From Desulfonatronum thiodismutans (GTDB taxonomy: Bacteria; Desulfobacterota; Desulfovibrionia; Desulfovibrionales; Desulfonatronaceae), in contig NZ_JPIK01000011.1 in assembly GCF_000717475.1 (NCBI RefSeq), forward strand, positions 62,001 to 126,000: a stretch of DNA of 64,000 bases. The letters run 5' to 3'. The notes beneath the pieces are model-generated. The model had not been told where the DNA came from. It did no database searches and was given only the letters and a program-made list of their open reading frames with translations. Each line of letters opens with the position of its first letter. Within the stretch, counting starts at the first letter, position 1. Below are positions 62,172 to 64,000 of this stretch, in pieces. The position numbers and the translations under genes are program-made.

Positions 62172-62699
62172 ATGGACACCCTTTTCGCCCCCTGGAGAAT
62201 GGAGTATGTTCTTGGTCCCAAGGCGGACAACTGCATTTTTTGTCTTCCGGAGTCCACCGAGCGAGATCACGACCAACTGGTTCTAGTTCGCGGAAGGCTT
62301 TGCTTTGTGGTCATGAACAGGTATCCCTACACCAACGGCCACCTGATGGTGGCTCCCTACCGCCATGTTCCGGACTTGACGGATCTGGACAAAGCGGAGG
62401 CCGATGAAATGACGGCTTTGCTGCAACGCTCCGTCCGGGTTCTCCGGGAGGCGCTTGGGCCGGACGGTTTCAATATTGGCTTGAATTTGGGAAATGTCGC
62501 CGGTGCCGGCATTCAGGACCATCTGCACATGCACATCGTCCCGCGCTGGCACGGAGACACCTCATTTATGACGGTTTGCGGCCAGACCCGCGTCGTTTCC
62601 GAGCACCTCTCGGCGACGCACGCGAAATTGGCTCCACTGTTTCTTCCTTCTCCCTCACCCTCTAACCCCGCACAAGGAGAGGCTGTATGCGCTACTTGA
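62172..62699 (+). CDS. HIT-family hydrolase
   Basis: A 175-residue HIT protein. Motif HLHMHIVPRW holds the catalytic His triad; the start FAPWRMEYV and CIFC (first Cys pair, zinc-binding) are typical of the Ap4A-phosphorylase-like HIT group acting on dinucleoside polyphosphates or nucleotides. The C-terminal 20 residues (LFLPSPSPSNPAQGEAVCAT) are low-complexity and overlap the lapA gene by 13 bp, so the normal stop may lie earlier in ancestry. Confidence 0.93.
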   Translation: MDTLFAPWRMEYVLGPKADNCIFCLPESTERDHDQLVLVRGRLCFVVMNRYPYTNGHLMVAPYRHVPDLTDLDKAEADEMTALLQRSVRVLREALGPDGFNIGLNLGNVAGAGIQDHLHMHIVPRWHGDTSFMTVCGQTRVVSEHLSATHAKLAPLFLPSPSPSNPAQGEAVCAT

Positions 62700-63097
62700 A
62701 GGTCTTGCTGCTGACGCTGTTTTTCTTCGTTTCCATGGTGTTCTTCATCCAGAACAACGAAATGCTTTCCAACGAACTCGTTCTCAAGTTGGAACTGTTC
62801 GACCTGAGCTTCGTTTCCCGCGAATTGCCTTTCTACCTGATCGTCCTGGTGAGCTTCGTGGTCGGCTCGGTTTTCAGCATGAGTTACTTCCTGGCGGAAA
62901 AAATCCGGCTTGCCCATGAGTTGAAGTCCTCCAAGGCCAAGCTGGCAGCCCTGGAGCAGGAAGTGACCTCCCTGCGCAACCTGCCATTGGAAGAGGAAGT
63001 CTATCCTTCCAGCGCATCCAAGACCGAAAACACGTCCTATTCTGACGAGTCGACGCAGCCCTATTCCGAGAAGAAACGCGAAGAAAGCGCGGCATAG
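62687..63097 (+). CDS. LapA-domain inner-membrane protein
   Basis: A 136-residue LapA/YciS-like protein. Two membrane helices (VLLLTLFFFVSMVFFIQN and FYLIVLVSFVVGSVFSMSYF) separated by a short periplasmic loop, then a cytoplasmic coiled coil (RLAHELKSSKAKLAALEQEV). LapA acts with LapB (TPR protein) in controlling LPS synthesis; the next gene, at 63364, is a LapB-like TPR protein, as in the known lapAB pair. AAGGAGAGG lies 5 bases before the ATG. Confidence 0.92.
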   Translation: MRYLKVLLLTLFFFVSMVFFIQNNEMLSNELVLKLELFDLSFVSRELPFYLIVLVSFVVGSVFSMSYFLAEKIRLAHELKSSKAKLAALEQEVTSLRNLPLEEEVYPSSASKTENTSYSDESTQPYSEKKREESAA

Positions 63098-63262
63098 CTC
63101 ATTGTTCCCCGTCGCGCCTCTTCTTGGCGCGTTGGCGATCGCCATCGAGTTCACGAAAGCGAGTCCCGGCATATCGGGAGTCGCACGTGAACTCGGTGGT
63201 GTTTCCTTTTTCGGGACAAACCGTAATCATTCCCGGCATTGTTCTTATGCTATTGTTATGCA

Positions 63263-63291
63263 TTGACACGACATGGCGCTCTTGTTTGAAT
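63263..63291 (+). promoter_or_regulatory. Possible promoter before the LapB-like gene
   Basis: TTGACA (63263-63268), 17-bp spacer, TTGAAT (63286-63291). The -10 is poor. The 266-bp gap between lapA-like and lapB-like genes would allow separate transcription. Confidence 0.3.
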
Positions 63292-63363
63292 GTCGAATAT
63301 CTGCCTGAAACACGCTCACCCGAGCACCATCCATTTCACCATTTTAACCATTGAGCTGAAGTG

Positions 63364-64000
63364 ATGCGGGATTGGATAAAAACGGTTTTTTCCTCCAGGT
63401 CCCAGGGCCTGGATCATTTTCCCAATGAAACCCACATGGACGGGCTGTTGCCTCCCTCCGAGGACACCTTCGCGGCCATCAACGAGTTGAGCCGGGTGGT
63501 CAAGAACAATCCGGACGCCGTGGAAATCTATCTGGCTTTGGGCAATTTGTATCGCTCCCAGGGGGAGATCGAGCGGGCCGTACATATCCGCCAGAACCTG
63601 ATCCTGCGCCCCGGTCTGCATCAGGAATTCAAAGCCCGGGCATATTATGAGCTGGGCCGGGACTACAAGCGCGGCGGGTTCGTGGACCGGGCCTTCGACG
63701 CCTTGCGCCAGGCCCGTAAGATCGCCGGCAACAATCCGGCCATCACCCTGGAGCTGGCCAAACTCAGCGCCGAATCCGAGGAATACGTCCAAGCGGCCAA
63801 GTATTACCAGGAGTTGGGCAACTCCATCGCCGAAGCCCATTACCTGGTTCGGCAGGCCCAGAAAGAATGTCGGGACGACCCCAAGCGCTCCCAGGCCGGA
63901 AAATGGCTGGACCGGGCCCTGAAGGTTTATTCGGGATGCATGGAGGCTTGGTTGGAAAAACTGCAACGTGCCTGGGGCGGGCAGGAGAAAACCAAGCCGG
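63364..64000 (+). CDS. LapB-like TPR protein, 3' cut by window end
   Basis: The ATG at 63364 opens a frame still open at the window edge after 212 codons. The start MRDWIKTVFSSRSQ is hydrophilic, unlike classical LapB with its N-terminal helix. TPR units follow: EIYLALGNLYRSQGEIERAV, ARAYYELGRDYKRGGFVDRA and ALRQARKIAGNNPAITLELA. The layout and the lapA gene directly upstream match LapB/YciM, the adaptor that controls LpxC degradation; the C-terminal rubredoxin-like zinc part would lie outside the window. Confidence 0.85.
   Translation, partial: MRDWIKTVFSSRSQGLDHFPNETHMDGLLPPSEDTFAAINELSRVVKNNPDAVEIYLALGNLYRSQGEIERAVHIRQNLILRPGLHQEFKARAYYELGRDYKRGGFVDRAFDALRQARKIAGNNPAITLELAKLSAESEEYVQAAKYYQELGNSIAEAHYLVRQAQKECRDDPKRSQAGKWLDRALKVYSGCMEAWLEKLQRAWGGQEKTKP

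Overview
The window looks like the chromosome of a delta-proteobacterial sulfate-reducer relative (order Desulfovibrionales, possibly Desulfonatronum-like; the genus is a guess). The reasons are a DsrC protein with both C-terminal cysteines, a tungsten aldehyde:ferredoxin oxidoreductase with its own polyferredoxin, rubrerythrin, a rhodanese-ferritin fusion, a bacterioferritin, a PEP-CTERM protein and many Desulfovibrio-style hypothetical genes. Most genes are GC-rich. Three stretches are visibly AT-rich and look acquired or decaying: about 1700-3300, about 4430-5800 and 33300-34130.

Layout. 1-6340: the end of a sigma-54 activator gene; a broken toxin-antitoxin locus (XRE/RelB-like antitoxin intact, YafQ-like toxin cut after about 25 codons by an IS3-type remnant); a decayed Y1/RAYT-type transposase; and an MSHA-like pilin / minor-pilin cluster ending in a large beta-helical PilX-like protein; then palindromic repeats. 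6342-12463: nucleoside transporter, small repeat protein, HAD phosphatase, EamA exporter, ABC1/UbiB kinase with a phasin-like partner. 12464-17741: dsrC, YcaO-TPR protein and methyltransferase, three tRNA genes (Gly-Cys-Gly), CheR, rubrerythrin. 17799-20001: AOR and ferredoxin. 20246-32887: a co-directional accessory block with a STAND regulator carrying an N-terminal LuxR helix-turn-helix, a TolC-like lipoprotein with a SPOR tail, a double ABC exporter fused in one chain, an HlyD adaptor, a Thr-rich hexapeptide-repeat protein and a nucleotidyltransferase-APH kinase fusion. 33238-34246: PEP-CTERM protein with a clear -24/-12 promoter. 34343-41280: SPOR/LysM-like membrane protein, two tandem MTA/SAH deaminase paralogs, MurJ. 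41510-46757: a partner-switching and chemosensory operon (RsbU-like, RsbW+STAS, Hpt+STAS, CheA). 46843-52606: bacterioferritin, RND efflux pair and a repeat-rich gap with a second RAYT remnant. 52607-64000: TPR and LapA-like envelope proteins, TrpRS, site-2 protease, rhodanese-ferritin, DUF362 protein, a polar amino acid ABC transporter, HIT protein, LapA and a LapB-like TPR protein cut by the window end.

The best candidate for an undescribed system is 20246-32887. The first four genes overlap by 4 bp each and build a complete type I secretion machine with its own regulator. They are followed by a secreted-looking acidic Thr-repeat protein with its own promoter and by a two-activity enzyme (pol-beta-type nucleotidyltransferase plus aminoglycoside/choline-kinase-like domain). 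No RTX protein is present, so the Thr-repeat protein is the obvious substrate candidate and the fusion enzyme a candidate modifying enzyme; this is inference. The second is the 41510-46757 operon, where stress-type partner switching and CheA-type phosphotransfer are mixed within single proteins.
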